This document shows positions 63,951-64,000 of a stretch of 64,000 nucleotides of DNA, in pieces; the stretch's first letter is position 1; each line of letters starts with the position of its first letter. The DNA comes from Muricea muricata (Eukaryota > Cnidaria > Anthozoa > Malacalcyonacea > Plexauridae): positions 9,138,883-9,202,882 of the forward strand of contig OY979725.1 of assembly GCA_963855995.1 (NCBI GenBank), in the 5' to 3' direction. The position numbers and the translations under genes were made by a program. Under the pieces are notes generated by a model. It had not been told where the DNA came from, ran no database searches, and worked only from the letters and a program-made list of their open reading frames with translations.

Positions 63951-64000
63951 GGGCCGGTTGTATCAAAGGCGTTTAGCTTAAACGGTGGATAAGTGAAATT
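63951..64000. mobile_element. Left end of an element cut by the window edge
   Basis: Similarity to unit 1 stops after aatataaacct. New sequence gggccggttgtatcaaaggc begins, looking like the end of an inverted-repeat element. Only 50 bp are visible. Confidence 0.35.

Noticed and set aside
1-64000. CRISPR array, operon or prokaryotic phage
   Set aside because: No regularly spaced direct repeats with unique spacers; the genes have introns and are sparse. The window is clearly animal nuclear DNA.

Overview
This window looks like genomic DNA of a marine invertebrate animal, most likely a cnidarian; that assignment is inference. The sequence is AT-rich. It has spliceosomal introns with GT/AG borders, metazoan Ty3/gypsy and LINE elements, and a large load of short inverted-repeat transposons. 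No bacterial operon, Shine-Dalgarno pattern or CRISPR array is present.

The main host gene is a SNAP-25/SNAP-23 type t-SNARE on the plus strand. Its eight coding exons between 1619 and 35347 join in frame into a 210-residue protein. The first intron after the start codon is about 29 kb (1691-30674). It holds three intronless 280-residue genes of the CmcI / cephalosporin-hydroxylase-like SAM methyltransferase family: copy A at 4323-5165 (minus), B at 6406-7248 (plus) and C at 28529-29371 (plus). Matching flanks show that B and C are tandem duplicates. They were pushed apart by insertions: about 6.5 kb in the 3' flank of B and about 12 kb in the 5' flank of C.

The insertion in the B flank contains a fold-back element (8798-12735). 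Its two 758-bp arms are nearly identical, and each carries the same gene-start-like exon beside a strong splice donor. The insertion in the C flank contains a decayed minus-strand Ty3/gypsy element (19091-27176). Into it were inserted a deleted plus-strand Ty3/gypsy element (20131-22269), a 403-bp hairpin, a 499-bp TTAA-flanked element and a 170-bp hAT-like element.

Downstream of SNAP-25 (35.4-64 kb) no complete gene can be supported. This part holds duplicated blocks (38.5-41.9 kb matching 58.1-63.95 kb; 42.8-43.4 kb matching 44.9-46.0 kb), a 2.2-kb decayed palindrome (54.06-56.24 kb), a 5'-truncated LINE reverse transcriptase, a 28S rRNA fragment at about 58.3-58.5 kb, tRNA-derived SINE-like pieces and many hairpin elements with recognisable target-site duplications. 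Two related short exon-like ORFs beginning MSELV lie at 47153-47287 (minus) and 54220-54324 (plus).

SNAP-25 should act in vesicle fusion at the plasma membrane. The methyltransferases are separate nested genes, and no functional link between them and SNAP-25 can be read from the sequence.
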